A stretch of 64,000 bases of DNA, from the NCBI GenBank assembly GCA_963704025.1, contig CAVPGP010000001.1, forward strand, positions 1,116,001 through 1,180,000, read 5' to 3'. This document shows, piece after piece, positions 48,525 to 58,661 of the stretch. The position numbers and the translations under genes are program-made. The DNA is from CAVPGP01 sp963704025. Its GTDB lineage: Bacteria > Actinomycetota > Thermoleophilia > Gaiellales > Gaiellaceae. Position 1 is the stretch's first letter; each line of letters starts with the position of its first letter. The notes under the pieces are model-generated. The model saw nothing but the letters and a program-made list of their open reading frames with translations, had not been told where the DNA came from and did not search any database.

Positions 48525-49094
48525 ATGCGGATCCTGATCGCAGAGGACGAAACGATCATCCGGCTCGACCTCCGCGAGCTGCTCGAGGGCGCGGGCTACG
48601 AGGTGTGCGGCGAGGCGCGCGACGGCTCGGAGGCGGTCGCGCTGGCGCGAGAGCTGGAGCCCGACCTGGCGATCATGGACGTGAAGATGCCGCAGCTCGA
48701 CGGGATCGACGCCGCGCGCCAGATCCTCGAGGAGCGCCCGATCCCGATCGTGATGCTGACGGCGTACGGCCAGGAGGAGCTGGTCTCGCGTGCGGTCGAG
48801 GCAGGTGTCTTCGGCTATCTCGTGAAGCCGTTCCGGGAGCAGGACCTGCTGCCGGCGATCCACACCGCGCGGGCGCGGCACGAGGAGCTCGCGGCGCTCC
48901 GGGAGGAGGCCGAGTCGCTCGCCGATGCGCTGGCGGCGCGCAAGGCGATCGAGCGCGCGAAGGGTCTGCTGATGGAGAAGGAAGGCCTCTCCGAGGCCGA
49001 CGCGTTCGCGCGGCTGCGCAAGGCGAGCCAGGTCTCCGGCCGGCCGCTGAAGCTCGTCGCCGAGGCGGTCGTCGCGACGTTCGAGGCCACGTGA
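48525..49094 (+). CDS. ANTAR-domain response regulator (PdtaR-like antiterminator)
   Basis: The 189-residue protein has a receiver domain with acidic pocket EDE, phospho-acceptor Asp in LAIMDVKMPQLDG, LTAYG and the Lys of LVKPF. A coiled coil follows, then an ANTAR RNA-binding domain (residues 130-187: ALAARKAIERAKGLLMEKEGLSEADAFARLRKASQVS). ANTAR regulators bind paired hexaloop hairpins in leaders and prevent termination. The probable partner kinase is the HisKA_2 protein 1.7 kb upstream. Candidate RNA targets in this window are the glnA leaders. Confidence 0.93.
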   Translation: MRILIAEDETIIRLDLRELLEGAGYEVCGEARDGSEAVALARELEPDLAIMDVKMPQLDGIDAARQILEERPIPIVMLTAYGQEELVSRAVEAGVFGYLVKPFREQDLLPAIHTARARHEELAALREEAESLADALAARKAIERAKGLLMEKEGLSEADAFARLRKASQVSGRPLKLVAEAVVATFEAT

Positions 49095-49098
49095 GCAC

Positions 49099-49398
49099 GT
49101 GAGCACGACCCTGACGCCGCCGAAGGAGCGCGTGCGCCGCAGTGACGGCGACACCGGGCTCGGCGGCTCGTGGCGGGTGATCGTGCTCAACGACAGCCAC
49201 AACACGTTCGAGGGCGTCGCCTGGGCGCTCGCCTCGACGCTGCCGGGCGTCGACTACGACCGCGGGATGGCGCTCGCGAACAAGATCCATTCGAACGGCC
49301 AGGCGATCGTCTGGTCGGGTGAGAAGGAGCAGGCCGAGCTCTACTGGGAGCAGCTGCACGGGCAGGGGCTGACGATGGCTCCGCTGGAGCGCGCGTGA
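49099..49398 (+). CDS. clpS: ATP-dependent Clp protease adaptor ClpS
   Basis: The 99-residue adaptor hands N-degron proteins to ClpAP/ClpCP. The signature WRVIVLNDSHNTFEGVAWALASTLPGV is intact, including the Asn-Asp pair that contacts the destabilising N-terminal residue (the next residue is Ser, not Asp), and the later GMALANKIHSNGQAIVWSGEKEQAELY matches ClpS. The GTG at 49099 is the second of two GTGAGCAC repeats; the first runs into a stop. It is followed by a gene overlapping by four bases. Confidence 0.93.
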   Translation: MSTTLTPPKERVRRSDGDTGLGGSWRVIVLNDSHNTFEGVAWALASTLPGVDYDRGMALANKIHSNGQAIVWSGEKEQAELYWEQLHGQGLTMAPLERA

Positions 49399-49790
49399 GC
49401 GAGCACCCGAACGTGGCGGGGATCCGCCGCGTCTTCGAGTCGTTCACGGGCGGCGACCCGTGGGCGCTCTTCGACGTGATCGCGGAGGACGCCGTCTGGA
49501 CGGTGCCGGGCGAGACGCAGGTTGCCCGCGTCTACGAGGGGCGGCACGAGATCTTCGAGCTCTTCCGGGCGACACGACGGCTGACCGAGGGGACGTACTG
49601 GTCGGAGCTTCAGTGGGCGCTTGCCGACGACGAGCATGGCGTCGCGGTCTACCGCGCGTCCGGCACGAGGCCGGGCGGTCGCGCCCTCGCGATCGACCAG
49701 CTGCTGCTGATCCGCTTCCGCGAGGGCCGCTGGGCGGAGATCCGTGCCCTGCCCACCGAGCCGGTCGCATTCGAGCGCTTCTGGGCCTAG
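49395..49790 (+). CDS. NTF2-like (SnoaL-type) protein
   Basis: The 131-residue protein has a cone-shaped NTF2 fold pattern: NVAGIRRVFESFTGGDPWALFDVIAEDAVWTVPGETQVA at the start, then YEGRHEIFELF and a final LIRFREGRWAEIRALPTEP. The family includes polyketide cyclases, isomerases and uncharacterised binding proteins. The GTG start overlaps the clpS stop. No pathway context is evident. Confidence 0.85.
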   Translation: MSEHPNVAGIRRVFESFTGGDPWALFDVIAEDAVWTVPGETQVARVYEGRHEIFELFRATRRLTEGTYWSELQWALADDEHGVAVYRASGTRPGGRALAIDQLLLIRFREGRWAEIRALPTEPVAFERFWA

Positions 49791-49853
49791 CGGCGGACAC
49801 CTGGTGCGAGGTTCCTCGGGACGCGACGCGTGCCGTGCCGCGTCCCGTAACTG

Positions 49854-50058
49854 CGTCCCGTAACTGGTCGCCGACCAGGTACGAAGTCGCCTCGCGGGCT
49901 CGCCTTGTAACAGTCTGTTGCTTGGGTTCATGGGCGGTCGGCGGCTCGGTTGTCTCGCGTCCCGTACCTGGTCGCCGACCAGGTACGGGAGTCGGCCCTT
50001 GTAACAGTCTGTTGCTTGGGTTCGGGGGCGCTACGCGGTCGGCGACTCGGTGGTTTCG
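49854..50058. repeat. Tandem duplication of the ABC-F 3' end, with 31-base palindrome
   Basis: Two copies of about 100 bases lie side by side (49854-49957 and 49958-50058). A 26-base stretch is identical at 49904-49929 and 49998-50023. Each copy includes a palindrome; that of the second copy (49960-49990) is a perfect 15-base-pair stem around one base, TCCCGTACCTGGTCG-C and its complement. The right copy is the real end of the ABC-F gene plus terminator region, and the left one repeats the last codons (ETTE.PTA). The rest of the 240-base gap (49791-50030) holds nothing else. Confidence 0.75.
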
Positions 50059-51957
50059 AAGAGACGTTCCCAGCGCTCCAGGAGCGTAGTCAGCTCGTTG
50101 CGGGCCTCGCGGTGGGCGGTCAGCAGCTGCATGTCGGACCAGTCCTCGGCCAAGCGGCGCTCGAGCTCCGCGACCGTCGCCTCCTTGCGCTGGATCTCCG
50201 CCTCGACGAGCTCGATCGGCGTCGGCTGCTTCCGCTTTGCGCGGGCCGGGGCCGGTTTCGCCTTCGGGCTCGACTTCGGCTTGTCGCCCGACTTCGGCTT
50301 CGCGGCGGGCGGGGGCGCCGCGGCCGCCAGCTCGCGCTCGGCGCGGATGCGCAGGTAGTCGGCCCAGCCGCCCTCGTAGCTCGTCAGCTGCAGATCCTCG
50401 ACCGCCAGCGTCCGCTCCGCGACCGCGTCGATCAGCGCCCGGTCGTGGGAGACGAGCAGCACCGTGCCCGGAAACGCCTCCAGCGCCGCCTCCAGCGCCT
50501 CGCGGCTCTCGAGGTCGAGATGGTTCGTCGGCTCGTCGAGGACGAGGAAGTTCGCGCCCGAGGCGACCACCACCGCGAGCGCGAGGCGCCGGCGCTCGCC
50601 GCCCGAGAGCGCGGCAACGGGCTTCTCGTGCGCCTCCCAACCGGAGAAGAGGAAGCGGCCGAGCAGCGATTGCGCCTCGGGCCGGCGGAGGCCCGTCATG
50701 CGCGTCGCGCAGTCCAGCACCGACCCGCGCTCGTCCAGCTCCACCTCGTGCTGCGAGAAGTACGCCGCCTGGACGCCGTGGCCGAGCCTGACGGTCCCGG
50801 ACTCGGGGTCGCGGCGCCCGATCATGGTCTCGAGCAGCGTCGTCTTGCCCGAGCCGTTCGGGCCCGACGAGTGCGACGTGCTCGCCCCGCTCAAGCGCGA
50901 ACGAGGTCCCGTCCAGGAGCAGCTTGTCGCCTGCCCTGACCACGAGCTCGCGCGCCTCGGCGACCGTGCGCCCGCTGCGCGCCGGCTTCAGGAACTCGAA
51001 GCCGAGCTGCTTCGTGCGCCGGGTCAGGAGCGCGACCTCGTTCCTCGTCTCGGCCCGCTCCTTCTCCAGCCGCCCGATCTGCGTCAGTTTCGCCTGCGCG
51101 CGCTTGGCCATCTGCTTCTTCGCCCGGAAGCGCTCGACGAAACGCTCCAGCCGCGCGATGTCCTCGTCGTAACGGGCCGCCGCCTTCGACGCCGCTGTGA
51201 GGCGCATCGCCTTCTCCCGGCGCCAGGCGTGCCACGGCCCGGGGAAGTACGTCGAGCGTCCTGCCTCGAGCTCGAGGGTCGCGGTCGTGGTCGCCTCCAG
51301 GAACCAACGGTCGTGGGCGACGAGGATGACGCCGGCGTCCAGCGACTGGAGCTCCCGCTCCAGCCATTCGATCGACGCCACGTCCAGGTGGTTCGTCGGC
51401 TCGTCGAGCAGGAGCAGGTCCGGATCGCCGGCCAGCGCGCGGGCCAGCGAGGCGCGCGTCAGCTCGCCGCCCGAGAAAGTGCGGAGCGCGCGGTCGAGGT
51501 CCTCGTCCACGAAGCCCAGCCCTCGCACGGCCGAGGCCGCACGCTCGCGCCAGGCGTAGCCGCCGGCGTGCTCGAGCCGCCCCTGCGCCTCCGAGTAGCG
51601 TCGGAGCGTCTGCTCGCCGTGGTCGCCGGACGACATCGCCTGCTCGAGCCGGTGCAGCTCGTCCTCGAGCGCGACGAGGTCGGCCGCCCCGGCCAGCACG
51701 TACTCCCGCAGCGACACCTCGCTCGCGGCCGGGGACCGCTGGTCGTGGAGCGCGATCCGGGCGCCCTTCTGGAACGCGAGCTCGCCGCCGTGCAGCTCCG
51801 TCTGCCCCGCGAGCAGGCGCAGCAGCGTCGTCTTGCCGGCGCCGTTGGGCCCGGCGAGCGCCAGCCGGTCCCGGCGCTCCACCTTGAACGAGACACCGTC
51901 GAAGAGCGGGTCGCCGGAGAGCTCCTTGCGGAGGTTCGATGCGATCAGGACTGCCAT
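50031..51957 (-). CDS. ABC-F family ATPase (frameshifted as sequenced)
   Basis: The about 641-residue protein has two ABC domains and no membrane helices, as in translation-associated ABC-F proteins. Domain 1 has GPNGAGKTTLL, FSGGELTRASLA and LLLLDEPTNHLD; domain 2 has GPNGSGKTTLL, LSGGERRRLALA and FLVLDEPTNHLD. A linker helix rich in Lys/Arg lies between, and a C-terminal Lys-rich coiled coil ends the protein. The frame shifts in domain 2 Walker A near 50866, where GTCGGGCCCG has one base more than expected. The span is one over a multiple of three. Ribosome-protection antibiotic resistance is one possible role. Confidence 0.85.
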
Positions 51958-52006
51958 CTCTCGAACGACGATAGCCTGCAACCGCTGCAGCAGTCAGGAT
52001 TCGTCC

Positions 52007-53577
52007 ATGGGCTGGAGCCTCACCGCGCTGCTGGTCGCCATCCTCGTGATCGTCGTCCTGCTGACCCGCACCGCCGCGACCACGAGGACGAAGCTGGAGG
52101 AGGAGAAGCGGCGGACCGAGGGCCTCTACCGCTTCGGGCAGCGGTTGGCCGCGATGTCCGAGGTCGAGGCGCTCTCCCGCGTGATCCTCAGCGGGATCAC
52201 GGAGCTGACCTCGTTCGAGGTCGGCGCCGTCTACGTGGTCAGCCAGAGCGGCCGCTCGTTCCGGCGGGCGGCCGCGCTCGGGGTGGACCTGGAGTCGCTT
52301 CCCGCGCGTCTGCGGATCGACGGCCAGGAGGAGGTGCTGCAGGGCCGCGAAGAGCTGCAGGCGGTGCTCGCCCACGGCGGGCGCACGCTCGGCTTCGTGG
52401 CGCTTTCCCGTCCCGGCGGCGCGGCGGGGCCGGAGGAGATCGCCGAGGTCGAGCGGCTCGCCGAGCAATCCGCCGTCGCGCTCGCCCACGCGCTCGCCCT
52501 GCGGCGCACGCGCCAGCTCCTCGACGTGAACCGGGCGGTCCTCGATTCGACCCCCGCGGGGATCACGATGGTCGACCTCAGCGGCAGGCTCGTCTTCTCG
52601 AATCGGGTCATGGAGGAGCTCTACGCGTCGTTCGACGTCCCCGCCGAGGGACCGTCTGGGAGCGGCTGACCCAGACGGCGGCGAGGACGACGACGCCCGA
52701 GCTGTACATCGAGGACTTCGCCCGCGTGATGGGCGATCCCGATCTCGTCTACGAGAACGACTTCACAATCGCGGAGTCCGGCCGCTCGTTCCACGGCGTC
52801 ACGGCACCCGTCCGGGACTCCGCCGGCAGGCTGATCGGCCGCATCTTCTCGCTCAGCGACGTCACCGCAGAGCGGGAGGCCGAGCGCCTGAAGGACGACT
52901 TCGTCGCCACCGTCTCCCACGAGCTGCGCACCCCGCTGACGTCGATGTTCGGGTTCCTCGAGGTGCTCCTCGACGGCGATGCGGGCGAGCTGAACGACGA
53001 GCAGCGCCGTTTCCTGGAGATCGTGCAGCGCTCGACGGAGCGGCTGATGCGGCTGGTGGGAGACCTGCTCTTCATCGGGCAGATCGACTCCGGCCGGCTC
53101 ACGCTCGAGACCGCGCCCACGGACGTGCCGGCGGTCGCCGAGGAGGTCGTCGAGTCGGCCCGGGCGCTCGCTCGCGTGAAGGGCATCGAGCTGATCCTGC
53201 TCGCCGACGCCGTGCCGCCGATCGAGGCCGATCGGGCGCGGCTGACCCAGCTGACGGACAACCTGCTCTCGAATGCCCTCAAGTTCACGCCCTCGGGCGG
53301 GCGCGTCGAGGTGGCCGTCCGTCAGGACGACGGGCGCTGCGTGCTCGAGGTCGCCGACTCCGGGGTCGGCGTCCCGGAGGCCGAGCGCAGCCGCCTCTTC
53401 GAGCGGTTCTTCCGCACGAGCGAGGCGACCGAGCGCGCCATCCCGGGTACCGGCCTCGGGCTCGCGATCTCGAAGGCGATCGTCGAGGCGCACGGCGGCA
53501 CGATCGGGATCGTCGACCGCGACGGGCCCGGCGCGACGTTCCGCGTCGAGCTGCCCGCCGAGTCGAGCCGGCCGTGA
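52007..53577 (+). CDS. Membrane sensor histidine kinase with GAF and PAS domains (frameshifted as sequenced)
   Basis: The about 523-residue kinase has one N-terminal transmembrane helix (residues 2-20), a coiled coil, a GAF-like domain (40-165), a PAS domain (from NRAVLDSTPAGITMVDLSG), a HisKA box FVATVSHELRTPLTSMFGFLE with the phospho-acceptor His, and a HATPase domain (LTDNLLSNALKFTPSGG, FRTSEATERAIPGTGLGL). The frame breaks inside PAS near 52650, where GAGGGACCG appears to lack one G. No response regulator gene is adjacent. Its stop overlaps the FGGY kinase start (GTGA). Confidence 0.83.
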
Positions 53578-54933
53578 CGCAGGTCCTCGCCCTCGACGTC
53601 GGCACCTCGTCCGTGCGTGCGCGGGCCTTCGACGAGCGCGGCCGGATGCTCGAGAGCGCGGGTGCGCAGACGGGGTACGACGTCGTGCGGGGCGACGGAG
53701 GCGAGGCCGAGCTCGACGCCGATCTCCTCGTCGAGACCGCGCTCGCGGCGCAGCGCGAGGCAGAGACCGAAGCCGGCGGAGCTGACGCTCTCGGCATCTC
53801 GTGCTTCTGGCACAGCCTGCTCGGGCTCGGCGACGAGGGGCGGCCCACGACGCCGGTTCTGATCTGGGAGGACACGCGCTCGGCCCGCCAGGCGGAGAGG
53901 CTCTCGGCCGAGCTCGACCCCGGCGAGACGTACCGGCGGACCGGCTGCCCGCTGCACCCCGCATACTGGCCGGCCAAGCTGCGCTGGCTCGCGGAGGAGC
54001 GGCCGGCCGACTTCGCCGCCACGCGGACCTTCGTCTCGTTCGGCGACTACCTCTTTCGCCGGCTGACCGGGGAGCTCCGGACGAGCCTCTCGCTCGCCTC
54101 GGGCACCGGCCTCCTGAACCTGGCGCGACGGGACGTGGGACGAGGCGCTCCTCCAGACGCTGGGCCTGACCGGCGACCGGCTGCCTCGCATCTCGGACGA
54201 GCCCTCCGGCGACGTCTTCCCGCCGCTGGGCGACGGCGCCTGCTCGAACCTCGGCGCGGGCTGCACGACCCGGGACCGGGCCGCGCTGATGATCGGCACG
54301 TCCGCCGCGCTCCGCGTGGTCTACGAGGCGCCCCGCGCCGAGCCGCGTGCGGGGCTCTTCCTCTACCGGCTCGACGACCGGCGCCTGGTCGAGGGCGGCT
54401 CGCTGTCGGACGGCGGCAATCTCTGGGCCTGGCTGCAGCGGACCCTGAAGGAGGTCGACTCGACCGGGATCGCGGCGGACGAGCCGACGACGGACGGACT
54501 GACCTTCCTGCCGCTGCTGGGCGGCGAGCGGGCTCCCGGCTGGAACGCCCGCGCGCGCGGCGCGATCTCCGGGCTGACCTTCGAGACGACCCCGCGCGAC
54601 ATCGTGCGCGCCGCGCTCGAGGGAGTCGCGTTCCGTCTCGCATCCATCCTGGACCTGCTCCCGGAGGTGCGGGAGCTCGTCGCGACGGGTCGTGCGCTGC
54701 TCGAGAACGACGACTGGCTGCAGATCGTCGCCGACGTGCTGGGCCGGCCCGTGACCGCGTCCGCCGTCGAGGAGGGTTCGGCACGCGGAGTCGCGGTAGT
54801 AACACTGGAACGGATGGGAAGGACTCCAGAGGACGCGCCTCTCGGTCCCACCTATCTGCCTCGCATGGAGAGACATGAGGCGTATCGTTCGGCCAGAGAA
54901 CGGCAAGCAGCCCTGTACCGAGGAGTGACGTGA
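53574..54933 (+). CDS. FGGY-family carbohydrate kinase, probable gluconate kinase (frameshifted as sequenced)
   Basis: The about 453-residue kinase has the actin-like ATPase fold: VLALDVGTSSVRARAFDERG at the start, LIWEDTRSARQAERL, MIGTSAALRVV and GGSLSDGGNLWAW. The frame shifts near 54125, where one extra base follows LLNLA. Its place at the head of a pentose-phosphate operon favours gluconate, giving 6-phosphogluconate for gnd; xylulose is the other option. The GTG overlaps the kinase stop before it, and its end overlaps tkt (GTGA). Confidence 0.8.
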
Positions 54934-56946
54934 CCGACGCCGAGATCCGCACCCGCTCGATCGACACGATCCGCGCCCTCGCGATGGACGCGGTGCAGAA
55001 GGCCAACGCGGGCCATCCCGGCACCGCCATGGCGCTCGCGCCTCTCGCTTACCTGATCTTCACCAAGCACCTGCGGCACAACCCGACGAACCCCGACTGG
55101 CCGAACCGCGACCGGTTCGTCCTCTCCGCCGGCCACGCCGCCATCCTCCAGTACTCGCTCCTCCACCTGACCGGCTACAACCTCTCGCTGGAGGAGCTCA
55201 AGCGATTCCGGCAGTGGGAGTCGAAGACGCCGGGACACCCTGAGCACTTCATGACGCCGGGGATCGAGACGACGACCGGCCCGCTGGGCCAGGGCTTCGC
55301 GAACGGCGTCGGCATGGCGTTCGCGGAGCGCTTCCTCGCCGAGCGCTACAACCGCCCGTATCACGAGATCGTCGACCACTGCGTCTACGCCATCTGCTCG
55401 GACGGCGACCTGATGGAGGGCGTCTCCTACGAGGCCTCGTCGCTCGCCGGTCACAACGGACTCGGCAAGCTGATCTACGTCTACGACGACAACCACATCA
55501 CGATCGACGGCACGACCTCGATCTCGTTCAGCGAGGACCGCGGCAAGCGGTTCGAGGCGCAGGACTGGCACGTCCAGCACGTGGAGGACTCCGAGGACAT
55601 CGACGCGATCGACGCCGCGCTGACGGCGGCGCGCGAGGAGAAGGAGCGTCCGTCGATCGTCATCCTCCGCTCGCACATCGCCTACCCGGCGCCGAAGGCG
55701 GTCGACACGTCGAAGGCGCACGGCGCGCCGCTCGGCGACGAGGAGGTGCGCGCGACGAAGCGCGTGATGGGCTTCGACCCGGACAAGACGTTCGACGTCG
55801 ATCCCGCCGTCTACGAGCACATGTCCCAGGTCGAGCGCGGCGTCCGGCTCGAGCAGGAGTGGCGGGACGCGTTCGAGCGCTGGTCGACGGCGTTCCCCGA
55901 GCTGCGGGAGGACTGGGACCAGGTCCACACCGGCAAGATGCGCCCCGGCTGGACGCCGCCGGAGTTCGAGCCGGGCGAGGAGCTCGCAACGCGTCAGGCC
56001 GGCAAGATCGTGATGCAGTCCTTCAAGCAGTTCACGCCGACGATGATCGGCGGAGCCGCGGACCTCGTCGAGTCGACCTACACCGAGTTCGAGGGCGGCG
56101 GCGTCTTCTCGAGGATGCATGCCGGCCGCAACATCGCCTTCGGCATCCGCGAGCACGCGATGGGCTCGATCGTGAACGGGATCTCGGTGCACGGCGGCAT
56201 GCTGAAGCCGTACGGCTCCACGTTCCTGATCTTCTCCGACTACATGCGTCCTGCCGTTCGGCTGTCGGCGCTGATGGGCACCGCAGGTGGTCTGGGCCTG
56301 GACGCACGACTCGGTCGGGCTCGGCGAGGACGGGCCGACACACCAGCCCGTGGAGCACTACATGGCGCTGCGCGCGATCCCGAACTTCTGGTTCGTGCGG
56401 CCGGCCGACGCGAACGAGACGTCGTGGGCCTGGAAGGTCGCGCTCGAGCGCGAAGGCGGCCCGGTCGGGCTCTCGCTCTCGCGACAGAAGGTGCCGACGC
56501 TCGACCGCTCGGATCTCGCGCCGGCGTCGGGAGTCGAGCAGGGCGCCTACACGCTGTGGGATTCGCTCGCGGGGGAACCGGGCGAGCCCGATCTGATCCT
56601 GATCGCGTCGGGCGCCGAGGTGGCGCTGGCGCTCGAGGCGGGGCGCAGGATCGCCGCTGAGAACGGCACGAGCGTCCGCGTCGTCTCGATGCCCTGCTGG
56701 GAGCTCTTCGAGGCGCAGAGCCCCGACTACCGCGAGTCGGTCCTGCCCGCCGACGTGAAGGCGCGGCTCTCGATCGAGCCGGGCGTCACGCTCGGTTGGA
56801 GGCGCTGGGTGGGCGACCACGGCGACTCGATCGGCATCGAGCGGTTCGGCGCCTCCGCGCCGGGGAACGAGGTGCTCGAACGGCTCGGCTTCACCGTCGA
56901 CAACGTCGTCTCGAAGGCCGTGGCGCTGTTGGAACGGGTCTCGTGA
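54930..56946 (+). CDS. tkt: Transketolase (frameshifted as sequenced)
   Basis: The about 672-residue thiamine-diphosphate enzyme transfers two-carbon units in the pentose-phosphate pathway. Landmarks: DAVQKANAGHPGTAMALAPL, GDLMEGVSYEASSLAGH, GIREHAMGSIVNG and WTHDSVGLGEDGPTHQPVEH. The frame shifts near 56287 in GCAGGTGGTC, where one G appears extra before VWAWTHDS. The downstream part runs to 56946. Such an essential central enzyme is unlikely to be truly broken. It is coupled with its neighbours on both sides by four-base overlaps. Confidence 0.9.
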
Positions 56947-57398
56947 AGGTCGTCGTCGCGTTCGACCACCGCGGCGTCCGTTTGAGGGAGGCGGTGCTGT
57001 CCGCGCTCGCAGAGCACGAGGTGCTCGACGTCGGCACGGACACCGATCTGGTGCGCATCGACTACCCCGACAAGGCGCTCGAGGTCGGCGAGGCGATCCA
57101 GGCCGGCCGTGCCGAGCGGGGTGTCTTCGTCTGCGGGTCCGGGGTCGGCGCGGCGGTCGCCGCGTGCAAGCTCACCGGCATCCGCGCGGCAATCTGCCAC
57201 GACACTTACTCGGCCCACCAGGGCGTCGAGCACGACGACATGAACGTCCTCTGCCTCGGCTCCGAGGTCGTCGGCCCGTCGCTCACCCGGGAGCTGGTCG
57301 AGGCGTTCCTGAACGCGGAGTTCGACGGCGGCGAACCCTACGTCGCGCGCCTGGAGAAGGTTCATGCGCTCGAGAGGGGCCTCGTTGAGCGCAACTAA
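56943..57398 (+). CDS. rpiB: RpiB/LacA/LacB-family sugar-phosphate isomerase (ribose-5-phosphate isomerase B)
   Basis: The 151-residue protein converts ribulose-5-phosphate and ribose-5-phosphate. The catalytic Cys is in GVFVCGSGVGAAVAACK, and the phosphate/substrate His and Asp in AICHDTYSAHQGVEHDDMNVLCLGSEV. The start is the GTG at 56943 overlapping the tkt stop. Length is normal for RpiB. It supplies the non-oxidative branch beside tkt and tal. Confidence 0.9.
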   Translation: MKVVVAFDHRGVRLREAVLSALAEHEVLDVGTDTDLVRIDYPDKALEVGEAIQAGRAERGVFVCGSGVGAAVAACKLTGIRAAICHDTYSAHQGVEHDDMNVLCLGSEVVGPSLTRELVEAFLNAEFDGGEPYVARLEKVHALERGLVERN

Positions 57399-57443
57399 TC
57401 GGAATGCTCCCGGTCTATTCGGGCACAGCGAGTCGGCGGCGGA

Positions 57444-57460
57444 GCCGGGCTTCGCCCGGC
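57444..57460. repeat. GC hairpin before tal, possible REP-like or processing site
   Basis: GCCGGGC-TTC-GCCCGGC is a perfect 7-base-pair stem with a UUC loop in the rpiB-tal gap (57399-57554). There is no U-run, so it is not a clear terminator; it may stabilise or process the operon message. The flank CGGCGGAGCCGGGCT also occurs inside the insert at 45591-45729. Confidence 0.45.
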
Positions 57461-57518
57461 GGAAGCTCACCTCGGCTCGTGCGCCGCTGCCAAGAAGGAG
57501 GGGATCCACGGAGGAACC

Positions 57519-57548
57519 ATGGGTTTCCCCGTGCCTTGGAAAGGATGA
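57519..57548 (+). CDS. Possible 9-residue leader peptide before tal
   Basis: ATG at 57519 follows a GGAGG site and reads MGFPVPWKG then TGA. The stop is six bases before the tal start. A ribosome finishing here would be well placed to start tal, so translational coupling is possible. The peptide is too short to show coding statistics, and chance is not excluded. Confidence 0.3.
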   Translation: MGFPVPWKG

Positions 57549-57554
57549 TGAAGA

Positions 57555-58661
57555 GTGGCGAAGTCGCGCCTGCATGAGCTGACCGAGCACGGCCAGTCCG
57601 TCTGGATCGACAATCTCTCGCGCGGCGGCCTGAACGAGGGCCGGCTCGCACGGCTGATGGACGAGGACGCCGTCACAGGCGTCACCTCGAACCCGACGAT
57701 CTTCCAGAAGGCGATCGCGTCGGGCGACGCGTACGACGAGCAGCTGCTCGAGGTCTCGAAGACCGAGTCCGACCCGAAGGAGACCTTCCTCCAGCTCTCC
57801 GCCCGGGACATCGCCGAGGCCTGCGACCTGCTGCACCCGGTCTGGGAGCAGACGGACGGCGTCGACGGCTTCGTCTCCTGGGAGGTCGATCCGACGCTCG
57901 CCTACGACCGCGAGGGCACCTTCGAGGAGGCGATGCGCCTGCACCGGTGGATCGACCGGCCGAACCTGCACGTCAAGATCCCGGCGACGAAGCTCGGTCT
58001 CGGCGCGATCGAGGACATGGTCGCGCACGGCAAGAACATCAACGTGACGCTGATCTTCTCCCTCGAGCGCCACAAGGAGGTCATGGAGGCCTACCTCCGC
58101 GGGCTCGAGCGCCTCGTCGCCGCCGGCAAGTCGCCGGCGAAGGTGCAGTCGGTCGCGTCGTTCTTCGTCTCGCGCGTCGACACCGAGGCGGACAGGCGCC
58201 TCGAGGCGGCCGGCAACAACGAGCTGCAGGGCAGGCTCGCGATCGCGAACGCCAAGCTCGCCTATCAGAACTTCCTCGAGGCGTTCTCCGGCCCGCGCTG
58301 GGAGTTTCTCGCGTCGAAGGGCGCCAACGTCCAGCGTCCGCTCTGGGCGTCCACCTCGGTCAAGAATCCCGCGTACCGCGACGTCATGTATGTCGAGGAG
58401 CTGATCGGGCCGAAGACCGTCAACACGATGCCCGACGAGACGATCGAGGCATTTCAGGACCACGGCGAGGTGCGCGACGACACGCTGCTCGAGGGCGTCG
58501 ACGAGGCGCGCAGGGTCCACGACGACCTGGCCAAGGCGGGTGTGGACTACGACGACGTCTCGCTGACGCTCGAGGCGGAAGGCGTGCAGAAGTTCGCAGA
58601 CTCGTTCGAGGAGCTGCTCGCGGGCATCCGGGCGAAGCGCGAGCAGCTCGTCGCGGCGTGA
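57555..58661 (+). CDS. tal: Transaldolase
   Basis: The 368-residue enzyme moves a dihydroxyacetone unit between sugar phosphates via a Schiff-base lysine, seen in NLHVKIPATKLGLGAIE. Other landmarks are QSVWIDNLSRG, VTGVTSNPTIFQKAI, NVTLIFSLERH and LASKGANVQRPLWASTSVKN. Length fits the long actinobacterial type. The GTG at 57555 follows AAAGGA. Its stop overlaps the pgi start (GTGA); in some bacteria these two enzymes are fused into one polypeptide. Confidence 0.94.
   Translation: MAKSRLHELTEHGQSVWIDNLSRGGLNEGRLARLMDEDAVTGVTSNPTIFQKAIASGDAYDEQLLEVSKTESDPKETFLQLSARDIAEACDLLHPVWEQTDGVDGFVSWEVDPTLAYDREGTFEEAMRLHRWIDRPNLHVKIPATKLGLGAIEDMVAHGKNINVTLIFSLERHKEVMEAYLRGLERLVAAGKSPAKVQSVASFFVSRVDTEADRRLEAAGNNELQGRLAIANAKLAYQNFLEAFSGPRWEFLASKGANVQRPLWASTSVKNPAYRDVMYVEELIGPKTVNTMPDETIEAFQDHGEVRDDTLLEGVDEARRVHDDLAKAGVDYDDVSLTLEAEGVQKFADSFEELLAGIRAKREQLVAA

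Noticed and set aside
57444..57460. Hairpin before tal as an intrinsic terminator
   Set aside because: No U-run follows and the operon continues in the same direction with a coupled leader frame; retained only as a structural repeat.
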